A stretch of DNA of 64,000 nucleotides from NCBI RefSeq assembly GCF_000987775.1, contig NZ_LAHO01000012.1, positions 1 through 64,000 on the forward strand, written 5' to 3'. The translations under genes and the position numbers were made by a program. The DNA comes from Arsukibacterium ikkense. GTDB taxonomy: Bacteria; Pseudomonadota; Gammaproteobacteria; Enterobacterales; Alteromonadaceae. Below, in pieces: positions 1-8,875 of this stretch; position 1 is the first letter of the stretch, and every line of letters begins with the position of its first letter. The notes beneath the pieces were generated by a model. The model made no database searches and was not told the origin of the DNA. It saw nothing but the letters and a program-made list of their open reading frames with translations.

Positions 1-30
1 TACACCGCCAGGCTCCCAATTAAGCCAAAG

Positions 31-57
31 AGCCCACTCAGTCGAGTGGGCTTTTTG
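31..57 (+). terminator. Rho-independent terminator of an upstream gene
   Basis: A 9-bp perfect stem (positions 31-39 with 44-52, arms AGCCCACTC / GAGTGGGCT) closed by a 4-nt AGTC loop is followed by a T run. It probably ends a transcription unit whose gene lies outside the window to the left. No gene in the first 150 bases can be identified. Confidence 0.85.
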
Positions 58-155
58 CATTGCGATTGCGTATAGTTACACCATAAATAATGGCTAATAT
101 CTAGACAAAGCAGCGAATTAAGACAACACTGTATCGACAGTAAAAGGAGTTGCTC

Positions 156-1787
156 GTGTCACTTGCCCGGTTATTCAAACAAAAAACCTATTCCAGCTGG
201 TTAATTATTCTGGCTTCCTGCCTGATATTTGCCAATGTTTTATTTGGTCTGGCACACGTTTCTGCATTAGTCAGCTTGGCAAGCTGGCAGCTAATTCTGT
301 TGTTTAATGTCACTCTTATTATTTTCCTCGCAGGCTTATTTTATGCTGTACAGCGTCATCGCCGCTCGTTGGCAACTACGGTTTTACAAGTCGATCACGC
401 GATCAAACGCCTGGAAGAACGGCTGGAATTAACCCAGCGTGCTGACTTAACTCCAGACATCCGGTTAGAGAAAATTAATATTCGTCTGCTGAACTATATT
501 CGGCGCGATCACGAAGTACGCCATCTGGTCAGAGTGCAGGGCCTGATTGATCACGAGTTGGCTATAGGTAACCGGATTTTCTTTGAAAGCAAACTGCAGC
601 ATTTTTTAAGTGATGTTTCTGAAGAAGGAAGCGGTGCCTTATTTATCATCGAAGTATCACACCCTGGCCATAGTGTTAGTGCAGTTAAGCAACTGGCCTG
701 CCTAAAAGCCTGTGTTGAAGTGATCAATAGTTATTGTGAACCTTATCAGGACAGGATCCTTGCCCGGCTTTCTGACAATGATTTAGTGTTACTGCTGTCC
801 GGTGTCTCGGAGAGAGAGATGGCTAATCTGGCCGATACGCTGGTGGTAGCGATGGGGCGAGCGAACTGTTTTGCTAACTATCTGAGTTCTGATTTTGTTC
901 ATATAGGGTACGTCGCTTATCAGCGAGATCAAACAACCTATCAGTTGTTGTCAGAAGCCGATATGGCGCTGCGTACTGCGCAGTTATATGGTCACAACAG
1001 TGCTTTTGGCTTTGAGCCAGAGAAGAAACCCGCAGCTAAAGGATCAGTCTGGTGGCGCTCAGAGCTGACCAAGGCTCTGACTCAACATCGCTTTAGTTTG
1101 AGCTTTCAGCCAGTTTTTTCCTGGCAAGATCAGGAATTATTGCAGCAGGAAGTGCTGGTTAGGTTGCAAAGCTCTGAAGGCGAAACTATCCCGGCAGCTA
1201 TTTTTCTGCCAATGGCGTACAGCTGTGGCTTAACGTTACAGATTGATCAGCATGTTTTATTACGCGCAGCTAAACTGGGCTCTCTGGAAAGCCGAAGTGC
1301 TATTCGTTGTAGCGTTAACGTTAACGCACATTCGTTATTGAACAAAGACTGGTTGCAGTGGCTTGAGCAGCTGGTGCTTGCTGGTCAGCTAGAACCGTCT
1401 CAGCTGGCACTCGAGTTAGCTGAGCATCACCTTATCCGCTACTACGACAAGTTAAAGCCTGTGTTAGATAAAGTAATAAACCTTGGTTTTTCGCTGGTGG
1501 TAGATCAGGTAGGACTGACTATTGATATTCCGCCTTATGCAGATGATTTAGCTATTGAATCTGCTAAGTTACATCCGTCAGTCGTTCGCAATATAGATCA
1601 ACACCTGGAACAACAGTTGTTTGTCAGGGGATTAATCTCGCATTTTGCAGAACGTGGCATCCGGGTTATTGGTACCGGGGTCGAGTTGGCTGCTGAATGG
1701 CAAGCGTTGCAAAAGCTCGGCGTTGCCGGAGGTCAGGGTTTTTATTTTAGTCAGCCGCTGCCGCAGATAGTAACTGGTAATGCTTGA
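156..1787 (+). CDS. csrD: CsrD/MshH-like degenerate GGDEF-EAL regulator
   Basis: The protein (543 aa) has two N-terminal membrane segments, a HAMP-like linker, a GGDEF-type domain and a C-terminal EAL-type domain. Both signatures are degenerate: the GGDEF position reads RLSDND (about residue 206) and the EAL position reads QEVLVRL, so cyclase or phosphodiesterase activity is unlikely. This is the architecture of CsrD, which targets the CsrB/C small RNAs for RNase E decay. It is shorter than the E. coli protein (about 646 aa). In Vibrio the same gene is called mshH and flanks the MSHA locus, as here. A GTG at 156 is chosen because AAAGGAG (143-149) sits six bases upstream; a TTG at 150 is the alternative. 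Its 3' end overlaps the convergent PLP enzyme gene by about 40 bases. Confidence 0.85.
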   Translation: MSLARLFKQKTYSSWLIILASCLIFANVLFGLAHVSALVSLASWQLILLFNVTLIIFLAGLFYAVQRHRRSLATTVLQVDHAIKRLEERLELTQRADLTPDIRLEKINIRLLNYIRRDHEVRHLVRVQGLIDHELAIGNRIFFESKLQHFLSDVSEEGSGALFIIEVSHPGHSVSAVKQLACLKACVEVINSYCEPYQDRILARLSDNDLVLLLSGVSEREMANLADTLVVAMGRANCFANYLSSDFVHIGYVAYQRDQTTYQLLSEADMALRTAQLYGHNSAFGFEPEKKPAAKGSVWWRSELTKALTQHRFSLSFQPVFSWQDQELLQQEVLVRLQSSEGETIPAAIFLPMAYSCGLTLQIDQHVLLRAAKLGSLESRSAIRCSVNVNAHSLLNKDWLQWLEQLVLAGQLEPSQLALELAEHHLIRYYDKLKPVLDKVINLGFSLVVDQVGLTIDIPPYADDLAIESAKLHPSVVRNIDQHLEQQLFVRGLISHFAERGIRVIGTGVELAAEWQALQKLGVAGGQGFYFSQPLPQIVTGNA

Positions 1788-2733
1788 AGCTGATTAACTT
1801 GCGGTAAAGTAAGCCCGCCAGGCCTTGCATGCCGCCGGTATGAAAGAAGCTTATTCTGCTGCCTGGGGCAAACTCTCCTGCTGCAATCATCTGATACAGT
1901 TTATACAGTGCTCTGCCAGTGTAAATCGGTTCAATTGCAATACCGTGCCTGGCGGTAAACTGGCAACAAAACTCAATGTGCTCGCCAGGACATTTTGCAT
2001 AACGATGGCCCGTTGCTGTGGCGATAATCCGCCATGGTGCAGCCATGGCAAAGCAGGCTGGCAGCAATTGAGCAACTTTGTCATGTAAGCCGCTATCGTT
2101 TAATACGGCGAGACCTATGATGTCTTTTACCTGATTATTCATCTTCGTTGCCTGGCTGTTTGCCATAATTAAACCAGCCAGAGTACCGCCGCTGGCAGTA
2201 GCAGTAGCAAGAATATTGGCAGGCCCGGCGGGTGTATTGCCGAGGTCTGCGCTGGCAATGCCCTGTGCGCCCAGGGTAGAACTGCCACCCTCAGGGATGA
2301 TTAAACAGTTTGGATGGCGCTTTGCCAGTATGGCCAGAAAATCTGTTTGCTGGCGACGCCGATATGTTGCGCGGTCAGTAGCCAGCAAGAGCATACCTTG
2401 CTGCTGACAGTAGCGCAGTGTCGGATTATCAGGGTCTATGGTATCAGCCCTGACATAAGCTGTTGCTGAAACCCCCGCCAGCTTTGCAGCTGTAGCACTG
2501 GCAGCCAGATGGTTGGAGAAGGCCCCGCCAAAAGTGACAAAGCCGCGATATTGCTGTTGCTGGATCAGATTTATATGATATTGTAATTTCATCCATTTAT
2601 TACCAGATATCATAGGCTCTGCCGTAACAGGGCAATATAACCAAAGTTCAACCTTAGCAGCTGCAGTTAGTGGTTCAATAATCTGGTGCCAGCGAGCAGC
2701 AGGTATTGTTGCGTGACAGGTTGGCAATAACAT
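1747..2733 (-). CDS. PLP-dependent 1-aminocyclopropane-1-carboxylate deaminase / D-cysteine desulfhydrase family protein
   Basis: This tryptophan-synthase-beta-fold PLP enzyme shows the SGNKWMKL segment whose lysine forms the Schiff base, followed by GGAFSNH, which binds the cofactor and substrate carboxylate. A Gly/Ser-rich phosphate-binding stretch follows later (ATASGGTLAG). Family members deaminate 1-aminocyclopropane-1-carboxylate or remove sulfide from D-cysteine; sequence alone does not separate the two, and many bacterial members act on D-cysteine. The length (about 328 aa) is normal. The ATG at 2733 is preferred, but a TTG at 2748 in the same frame is possible and neither has a clear ribosome site. 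The gene is convergent with csrD, overlapping its end, and divergent from mshI. Confidence 0.8.
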   Translation of the reverse strand: MLLPTCHATIPAARWHQIIEPLTAAAKVELWLYCPVTAEPMISGNKWMKLQYHINLIQQQQYRGFVTFGGAFSNHLAASATAAKLAGVSATAYVRADTIDPDNPTLRYCQQQGMLLLATDRATYRRRQQTDFLAILAKRHPNCLIIPEGGSSTLGAQGIASADLGNTPAGPANILATATASGGTLAGLIMANSQATKMNNQVKDIIGLAVLNDSGLHDKVAQLLPACFAMAAPWRIIATATGHRYAKCPGEHIEFCCQFTARHGIAIEPIYTGRALYKLYQMIAAGEFAPGSRISFFHTGGMQGLAGLLYRKLISFKHYQLLSAAAAD

Positions 2734-2805
2734 AAAACAGACTGGCAATTTTGAATAAAAAGTGGCTGGTATTATAAACCGATATCAGGGTTAAATAGCA
2801 TTAAG

Positions 2806-3729
2806 ATGTTAGCTAAAATTTTGCAACATATCAGGTTGGGCCAGAATAGCGCAGCAGGTGTCGCCGTGTTGCATATTCGTGAGCATGAAATACAGCTGCT
2901 GCTGCAGCCTGCCTCAGGTAAAATGGCTACCGCACAGATTCAGCCGGTCAAACAGGGTAACTGGCAACTGGCGGTTCAGCACGCTCTGGTTCATGTCAGC
3001 AAAGCGATGTCGCTTACTGTTATTATCCCACCGTCCATGTATCAGATAGTGCAATTGGAAAAACCAGCATTAACAGAGCAAGAACTGCGTGCTGCATTAC
3101 CGTGGCAGGTAAAAGACATGACTGACATTGCCCTGGAAGAACTGGTACTTGATTACATTGATTTACCAGCGGCGCCTGGCCAGCCTGCCAAAATCAATGT
3201 TGTTGTTGCGGTGAAAAGTCAATTGCAGGAACTGGTGGCAATTGTTAGTCGCGACAAGCTGAATTTGCAACAGATTTTAATTGAAGAGTGGTTGATTCAT
3301 GCGTTGCTGGAATATGGCGATCATGCTGCTCTGGTCCTGATGCATCAACCTGAGCAAGACGTTTTGCTGCAAGTTATTCGGCAAGGCCAGTTGCAATTCT
3401 CCCGGCGCTTACGTGGTTTTAACCGTTTGCATCAATACAGCGAGCCTGAATTGCAGCAGGGGGTGTTTGACAATCTGCTGCTGGAAATTCAACGTTCAAT
3501 GGATTATATCGAAAGCCAGCTTAAGCTGCCGCCGGTTCGCAGTATTCATCTGTTGTGCAGTGGTTCAGACCGCACCGATTTAGTACCACTGTTCCACCAG
3601 GCTGGCTTCAGTCAGGTGCAGGCGCTACGGTTGAAACCGACATTGCAATGGGCGGCTGAGCTTGATGTCAATGAGTTTTGGCCGGCTATTGCCGCTTTAG
3701 CCAGCCCAGCTGAGGAGCCGGCAGTATGA
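2806..3729 (+). CDS. mshI: MSHA biogenesis protein MshI (PilM-like)
   Basis: A 307-aa cytoplasmic actin-fold-like protein at the head of the MSHA pilus operon. It corresponds to the PilM/GspL-cytoplasmic component that sits on the cytoplasmic face of the inner-membrane alignment complex. The residues LTEQELRAALPWQVKD resemble the PilM/MshI ATPase-like region. The gene overlaps the next gene by four bases (ATGA), which indicates translational coupling. The ATG at 2806 follows the divergent PLP gene by about 70 bases, so the pilus operon promoter must lie in 2734-2805. I could not define -35/-10 boxes confidently. Confidence 0.85.
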   Translation: MLAKILQHIRLGQNSAAGVAVLHIREHEIQLLLQPASGKMATAQIQPVKQGNWQLAVQHALVHVSKAMSLTVIIPPSMYQIVQLEKPALTEQELRAALPWQVKDMTDIALEELVLDYIDLPAAPGQPAKINVVVAVKSQLQELVAIVSRDKLNLQQILIEEWLIHALLEYGDHAALVLMHQPEQDVLLQVIRQGQLQFSRRLRGFNRLHQYSEPELQQGVFDNLLLEIQRSMDYIESQLKLPPVRSIHLLCSGSDRTDLVPLFHQAGFSQVQALRLKPTLQWAAELDVNEFWPAIAALASPAEEPAV

Positions 3730-4316
3730 AGCAGCGGATAAATCTGTATCAGGCCAGCATACAGCCGCGCATAGAAAGCCTGGCGTTAGCATCGCTGTTT
3801 GGCGTGATGCTGGTGGTGGTAGTTATTAGCCTGTTAGCCTGGGGCGGCATGCAGTGGCAACAGCATCAGCAATTACAGCAAAATAAGCAGGTAGAGCAGC
3901 AACTACAGCGCCAGCAAGAACAGCTGGGGTTGTTGCAACAAGCACTGTTGCAACGTCAGCCTGCGGCCGCACTGGTGGCAGAGCGGGATCAGCTTAAGCG
4001 CAAAGTAGAGCAGCAGATAGCGCTGCAGCACTACCTGGCAGCGCAGCAAGTGCGCGCCGACTACGCTTTTAGTAAAGTATTGCAACAATTTACTGCAGCC
4101 GATATTAATAGCCTGTGGTTAACGCGATTTATACTTCGGCCTGGCAGCAGCGAATTACAAGGTTTAACGCTGGCACCGGCCGCCGTGCCTGGCTGGTTGG
4201 AAAGTCTGCGCCATTTTGACTATTTTAAAGGGCAGCGCTTTAATGAGTTGCGTTTACTTCAATTACCAGAGCAACAAGCGGTGCAATTTCATTTGATTGC
4301 TGAGCAGGGGGACTGA
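3726..4316 (+). CDS. PilN-domain MSHA biogenesis protein (MshI2-like)
   Basis: This 196-aa protein starts with KQRINLY, the short cytoplasmic motif that in PilN proteins docks onto PilM. One membrane helix follows (about residues 20-45), then a glutamine-rich coiled coil and a periplasmic domain. That is the layout of PilN/GspL C-terminal partners in the inner-membrane alignment complex. Some Alteromonadales annotate this gene as mshI2. It overlaps mshI by four bases and lies two bases before mshJ. The repeated CAG/CAA runs encoding the coiled coil give a low-complexity DNA stretch at about 3850-3960. Confidence 0.8.
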   Translation: MKQRINLYQASIQPRIESLALASLFGVMLVVVVISLLAWGGMQWQQHQQLQQNKQVEQQLQRQQEQLGLLQQALLQRQPAAALVAERDQLKRKVEQQIALQHYLAAQQVRADYAFSKVLQQFTAADINSLWLTRFILRPGSSELQGLTLAPAAVPGWLESLRHFDYFKGQRFNELRLLQLPEQQAVQFHLIAEQGD

Positions 4317-4318
4317 AT

Positions 4319-4969
4319 ATGGCGAACTGGCAACAGCTTAACCAACGCTATCAGGCCCTGCAACTGAGAGAGAAACGGCTGATTTATTTTGGTTCAATCT
4401 TATTGTTGGCCTGGTTACTATTGATGTATTTGCTGGAACCAAACTGGCAGCATCGGCAACAGTTGCAGGGCGATCAGCGTAAGCTGGTGCTGCAACAACA
4501 GCAAGTGCAGCAGCAACTGCAACTGTTACAGCAGCAATTAGCCGTTGATATTGAGCAGCCGCTGCGTGCAGAACTTGTTACGCTGCATCAGCAACAAGCA
4601 GAGCTGGTCATGCAGCGCCAGAACCAGAGCGGTTTATTTATCGGCGCTGAGCAAATGCTGGCTTTGCTACGCGAGATCCTTAGCAAAAGTCAGCAACTCA
4701 AGCTGAAATCATTATCGACTTCGACAGCAGTACCCGTCGCGCTGGCAGGGCAGCTTGTGGGTGAGGCGCCTTTATTGTATCAGCATAAAACCACTCTGGA
4801 GGTCAGTGGCGCTTATGGTACCGTGCAACGGTTGCTAGCTGAACTGGAGCAACTCCCCTGGCTGGTGCAATGGCAACAATTAGATTATCGGGTCACGGAA
4901 CACCCGTCAGCTGACATCAGTATTGAATTTATTACAGTGAGTGAAAATGAAAACTTTATTCAGCTGTAG
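4319..4969 (+). CDS. mshJ: MSHA biogenesis protein MshJ (PilO-like)
   Basis: A 216-aa bitopic membrane protein with a short cytoplasmic N terminus, one helix at about residues 24-41, a long Q/L-rich coiled coil (about 50-110) and a C-terminal alpha/beta domain. This is the PilO/GspM pattern, which pairs with the PilN-like protein just upstream to form the periplasmic cage under the secretin. It starts two bases after the preceding stop codon and overlaps the next gene, so it belongs to the same transcription unit. Confidence 0.85.
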   Translation: MANWQQLNQRYQALQLREKRLIYFGSILLLAWLLLMYLLEPNWQHRQQLQGDQRKLVLQQQQVQQQLQLLQQQLAVDIEQPLRAELVTLHQQQAELVMQRQNQSGLFIGAEQMLALLREILSKSQQLKLKSLSTSTAVPVALAGQLVGEAPLLYQHKTTLEVSGAYGTVQRLLAELEQLPWLVQWQQLDYRVTEHPSADISIEFITVSENENFIQL

Positions 4970-5273
4970 TGTCATTTTGTGCATGGCGTTTGCCAGCCAG
5001 GCCGACCCAACGCGGCCGGCCAGTGGTTTTCAAGCCAGCTATGCCAGTAGCTCGTCGGTAACCAGCGGCCCGGAGACCTTAAGGTTGCAGCTTATCCAGG
5101 ATACCAATGCCGGCAAAACGGCGATTATCAATGGCCGCTTACTGCAGCTTGGTGAGCAGTATCAGGGCTATACCCTTTTCGAAATCAGTGCCGCAACTGT
5201 TGTGCTGAAGCGCGGGGATGAGCAGCGAATTTTGCAGTTACATAATAAAACGATAAAAAATTATGATAAATAA
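4947..5273 (+). CDS. mshK: MSHA biogenesis protein MshK (PilP-like)
   Basis: A small (108 aa) secreted protein. The N terminus MKTLFSCSVILCMAFASQA is a typical signal peptide, followed by DPTRPAS. That motif is seen in MshK/PilP/GspC proteins that link the inner-membrane complex to the secretin. The C-terminal half (AIINGRLLQLGEQYQGYTL) resembles the HR/beta domain of that family. The ATG at 4947 gives the cleaner signal peptide; a GTG at 4941 is also in frame. It overlaps mshJ upstream and mshL downstream. Confidence 0.8.
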   Translation: MKTLFSCSVILCMAFASQADPTRPASGFQASYASSSSVTSGPETLRLQLIQDTNAGKTAIINGRLLQLGEQYQGYTLFEISAATVVLKRGDEQRILQLHNKTIKNYDK

Positions 5274-6924
5274 TACCCGTTTAAGCTTAAGTGTTATCAG
5301 CAGTGTTTTGTTATTAACTGCTTGCCAGGCATTGCAGCCCAGTGCTGGGCCAACAGCGGCAAAACAAGCGCTGCAACCTGCCGCTGAACCGGCGAAACCA
5401 GCGCTGGCCATTCCGGCTGCGGTTACGCAGGATTTACTGGCCCGGCCAGCCGCCGCGATAGTCAGTAATGAGCCGCGTTTTAATGTTTCTGCGTCTGATG
5501 TGGCACTGAATGACTTTTTTCATTCTATCGTTCACGACACACCATACAGCCTGGTGGTTCATCCCAGTATCAGCGGCATCATTAGCTTGCAATTAAAGCA
5601 GGTAACCCTGGCGGAAACCCTGGCAATAGTGCAATCGTTATATGGTTTTGATATCCGGCGTCAGGGTATGGTGTATCAGGTTTATCCGGCCGGCTTACGT
5701 ACTGAAACAATTGCCGTTAATTATTTAATGCTGCAGCGCAGCGGCTTCTCGTCAATTTCAGTAAATTCTGGCGGGGTATCGCAGGATAGCAATAACCAAA
5801 ACAATAATAATCGTGGCAATCAGAACTCAGCTAATAATAGTGGATTGAACAGCCCGCTTGGTAACAACGGAAACAACCAGAACCAAAATAGTCAGCAGCA
5901 ATTTAATGGCAGCTCGATTCAAAGTGAAAGCCGTACTGACTTCTGGAGTAATCTAAAAGAGGCAGTGGAAGGCGTGTTGGGCGAGGGGCCGCAACGAATG
6001 GTCGTGGTGAGCCCGCAGGCCGGCCTGGTGACTGTGCGCGGTATGCCAGATGAAATTGCCGCGGTGAAAGCCTTTTTAGGCCAGTCAGAGCTGCAGTTGC
6101 AGCGTCAGGTTGTGCTGGAAGCGAAAATCATTGAAGTGACGCTGAGTGATGAGTATCAGCAAGGCATCAACTGGCAAAACGCGCTGGCCACTATTGGCTC
6201 TACCAGTTTTAACTTTACCACCTCAGGGGTTATTCCAACTAATCCGACGACGACAAACTTAGGGGGGGTTACCGCAATCTCCTTCAGCAATGCTGATTTT
6301 AGCGGCGTGATAAATTTACTGGAAACCCAGGGTAATGCTCAGGTGCTGTCCAGCCCACGGGTTACCGCTATGAATAACCAGAAAGCGGTCATTAAAGTGG
6401 GGCAGGACGAATACTTTGTGACTGATGTCACCAGCAATACCACTATCGCCGGCACAGGTGCTACCACCACCTCACCCAATATTTCGCTGCAACCTTTTTT
6501 CTCAGGTATTGCACTGGATGTTACACCGCAGATAGATCAGCACGGCAATGTTATTCTGCATGTTCACCCTTCAGTTACCGAAACCTCAGAGCAAAGCAAA
6601 ACTATCCGTTTTAGCAATGAGCAAATAGTACTGCCGTTGGCGCAAAGCAACATTCGTGAATCTGATACCATAATCAAAGCTCAAAGCGGCGAAATAGTAG
6701 TGATTGGTGGCCTGATGCAAACGGTGACCAGTGACAGCGTGTCGCGCACCCCGGTGCTGGGTGCGATACCCTTAATAGGGCAGTTGTTTACCAGTAAAAA
6801 CAAAATTGAGCGCAAGAAGGAGTTGGTGATCTTGTTAAAACCGACAGTGGTCGGCAACGGGGTCTGGCAACAACAGCTGCAGCAGTCGGCTGAGTTAATC
6901 AACGACTGGTATCCTGAGCGCTAA
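5263..6924 (+). CDS. mshL: MSHA secretin MshL
   Basis: The outer-membrane secretin of the pilus, 553 aa. The signal peptide ends in a lipobox (LLLTAC, cysteine about residue 21), so this is a lipoprotein. It has an N-terminal STN/N0 domain (about 70-140) and an Asn/Ser-rich linker at roughly residues 165-220 (repeated N/Q). An N1-type domain and the C-terminal secretin barrel domain follow, with the VLSSPRVTAMNNQKA and GGLMQTVTSDSVSRTPVLG signatures. The length is standard for MshL. It overlaps mshK by 11 bases and is followed after four bases by mshM. Confidence 0.92.
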   Translation: MINNTRLSLSVISSVLLLTACQALQPSAGPTAAKQALQPAAEPAKPALAIPAAVTQDLLARPAAAIVSNEPRFNVSASDVALNDFFHSIVHDTPYSLVVHPSISGIISLQLKQVTLAETLAIVQSLYGFDIRRQGMVYQVYPAGLRTETIAVNYLMLQRSGFSSISVNSGGVSQDSNNQNNNNRGNQNSANNSGLNSPLGNNGNNQNQNSQQQFNGSSIQSESRTDFWSNLKEAVEGVLGEGPQRMVVVSPQAGLVTVRGMPDEIAAVKAFLGQSELQLQRQVVLEAKIIEVTLSDEYQQGINWQNALATIGSTSFNFTTSGVIPTNPTTTNLGGVTAISFSNADFSGVINLLETQGNAQVLSSPRVTAMNNQKAVIKVGQDEYFVTDVTSNTTIAGTGATTTSPNISLQPFFSGIALDVTPQIDQHGNVILHVHPSVTETSEQSKTIRFSNEQIVLPLAQSNIRESDTIIKAQSGEIVVIGGLMQTVTSDSVSRTPVLGAIPLIGQLFTSKNKIERKKELVILLKPTVVGNGVWQQQLQQSAELINDWYPER

Positions 6925-6928
6925 GTTT

Positions 6929-7816
6929 ATGTATGCAGCCCACTTTAATCTGGCCTTAACGCCGTTTTCATTAACGCCCGATACCCAGTTTTATGTTGGC
7001 TTACCCCAGCATCAGGCGGCGTTAGCGGTACTGAATACTGCGTTAAACGCCGGTGAGGGCTTTATCAAAGTTACCGGCGAAGTGGGTACCGGCAAAACCT
7101 TGTTATGCCGGTTGTTATTAAAGCAGGCTCCGCCCGACTGGCAGCTGGCCTATTTGCCTGATCCCAGCGTTACCCCGTTCGAGTTGCGCTGGGCGCTGGC
7201 TGCTGAACTGGGTCTGAAATACTCTGCCAATATTGATGCCAGCCAGTTACTGCAATTACTGCAACGACAGCTGATCCTGCTGGCGCAAAACGGTAAAAAA
7301 ATTATTCTTATTATTGATGAAGCGCAGGCCTTGCCTGACGATACGCTGGAATCGCTACGGTTACTGACTAACCTGGAAACAGAACGGCGCAAATTATTGC
7401 AAGTGGTGTTGTTTGGCCAGCCAGAGCTGGACCAGCGGTTAGCCAGTCAGCAGTTTCGCCAGTTGCGTCAGCGTATTTCATTTGCTTATCTGCTACCTGT
7501 GATGTCGAGCGCGCAAATTCGTTATTATGTGCGGCAGCGTTTACAGATCGCCGGCGCCACACCCGCTTTGTTTAATCGTTTTGCGCTGGCGGCGATCAGC
7601 CGCTATAGCCGCGGCATTCCGCGGCTAGTTAATTTGTTGGCGCATAAAGGCCTGATGCTGGCATACGGCGAGGGGAAAAGCGGGGTAAGTGCCCGGCATA
7701 TCCGGTTCGCCGCTATGGATACAGACGATACCCGGCCAGCGCATCGGCGTTATCCCTGGCTGTTGGCTGGCGCGACAATATTCAGCGCCGCCTGTTACGC
7801 CTGGCTGCTGCGATGA
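6929..7816 (+). CDS. mshM: MSHA biogenesis ATPase MshM (ExeA-like)
   Basis: An AAA ATPase of the ExeA/GspA family, 295 aa. It has Walker A GEVGTGKTLL (about residues 50-59), Walker B IILIIDEAQALP (about 128-139) and a sensor/arginine region GIPRLVNLLAH. A C-terminal hydrophobic segment (WLLAGATIFSAACYAWLL) anchors it to the inner membrane. ExeA-type proteins help the secretin assemble through peptidoglycan. The last residues are shorter than in ExeA, which carries an extra periplasmic peptidoglycan-binding domain. It overlaps mshN by four bases. Confidence 0.88.
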   Translation: MYAAHFNLALTPFSLTPDTQFYVGLPQHQAALAVLNTALNAGEGFIKVTGEVGTGKTLLCRLLLKQAPPDWQLAYLPDPSVTPFELRWALAAELGLKYSANIDASQLLQLLQRQLILLAQNGKKIILIIDEAQALPDDTLESLRLLTNLETERRKLLQVVLFGQPELDQRLASQQFRQLRQRISFAYLLPVMSSAQIRYYVRQRLQIAGATPALFNRFALAAISRYSRGIPRLVNLLAHKGLMLAYGEGKSGVSARHIRFAAMDTDDTRPAHRRYPWLLAGATIFSAACYAWLLR

Positions 7817-8874
7817 GTGTTATTAATAAAATGCTGCAAGACTTAGAGCAGCGGCAGCAACCGGCGGCGGTCAGGCCAAATACCATGGCTCCCCAGCCAC
7901 ACTCTAACGCTAAAGCCTGGTATCTGTGGCTGGCGCTACCAGTGGTTTGCCTGGTGCTGTTGGCGTGGTTGTGGCTGCTACCAGCGCTAGCGCAGCGTCC
8001 GTTATTAAGCGCAGAGCCCGGCCAGACTTTGCCAAACCAGCCTGTGCTGGCGATGGCTACATCAATTAAGCAAGAAACGGCAACGTTAACCGCTCAGATG
8101 GTGACGGATAACCGCCAGTTGACAGCTATTGGCAGTGCTGGGCCTGCCCAAATTGTGGCGGCACTTAATAGCGGGCCAACTAAAGCAGAGGCTGCCACGC
8201 CGCCAGGCTTACCGGCAACTAGAACACAGCAGCCACTACTGACAGTAACGCGGCCAGCTGCGGTCAAACCACAAGCCACTATAGAAAAACAGCATCTTAG
8301 CGCTGGTGAGCAGCAACAAAACATGCAATTACGGGCCAATGCCAGTGAAGCCGCCGGCGATACCAGCGCTGCCATTGCTATCTGGCAGCAGATTGCAGCG
8401 CAGCAGCCCGCTGAGCCGGAAGCTTACCTTAATCTGGCCAGGCTCTGGCTGCAACAACAGCAGATGGTCACAGCCCGCCAGGTATTATTGCAGGCGCGAC
8501 AACAAGGGGTGCAAAGTGCAGAAATCAATCTGCAGCTGGCGCAACTGGCGGTTCGGCAAGGTCAATGGCAGCAAGCACTGGCGTTTTTGCCGGATCAGTT
8601 TGAACTGGCCGCAGAGCCCGAGTACTTTGGCTTCAAAGCCACTGTGTTACAACAGTTAGAACAGTTTGCCGCTGCACTTAGCTGGTATCAGCGCTTAGCT
8701 CAGCTGCAACCTGAGCAGGCGCGTTGGAGCCTTGGTGCCGCCCTTAGCAGTGAGCAGCTGGGCCAGCCGTTGCAGGCAAACCAGTATTATCAGAAAGCCT
8801 GGCAATACCGGCAGGCATTATCGGCAAGCAGCCACGACTTTATTCAACAACGGCTTAAGGCAACAGAACCCTAG
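7813..8874 (+). CDS. mshN: MSHA biogenesis protein MshN (TPR protein)
   Basis: A 353-aa bitopic inner-membrane protein. It begins MSVINKMLQDLEQRQ, the conserved start of MshN/GspB-like proteins. It then has one membrane helix (about residues 35-56), an alanine/threonine-rich linker, and C-terminal tetratricopeptide repeats from about residue 170 onward (PAEPEAYLNLARLWLQQQ and following). With MshM it forms an ExeA-ExeB-like pair. It overlaps mshM by four bases, and its stop lies one base before the mshE start. Confidence 0.85.
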   Translation: MSVINKMLQDLEQRQQPAAVRPNTMAPQPHSNAKAWYLWLALPVVCLVLLAWLWLLPALAQRPLLSAEPGQTLPNQPVLAMATSIKQETATLTAQMVTDNRQLTAIGSAGPAQIVAALNSGPTKAEAATPPGLPATRTQQPLLTVTRPAAVKPQATIEKQHLSAGEQQQNMQLRANASEAAGDTSAAIAIWQQIAAQQPAEPEAYLNLARLWLQQQQMVTARQVLLQARQQGVQSAEINLQLAQLAVRQGQWQQALAFLPDQFELAAEPEYFGFKATVLQQLEQFAAALSWYQRLAQLQPEQARWSLGAALSSEQLGQPLQANQYYQKAWQYRQALSASSHDFIQQRLKATEP

Positions 8875-8875
8875 T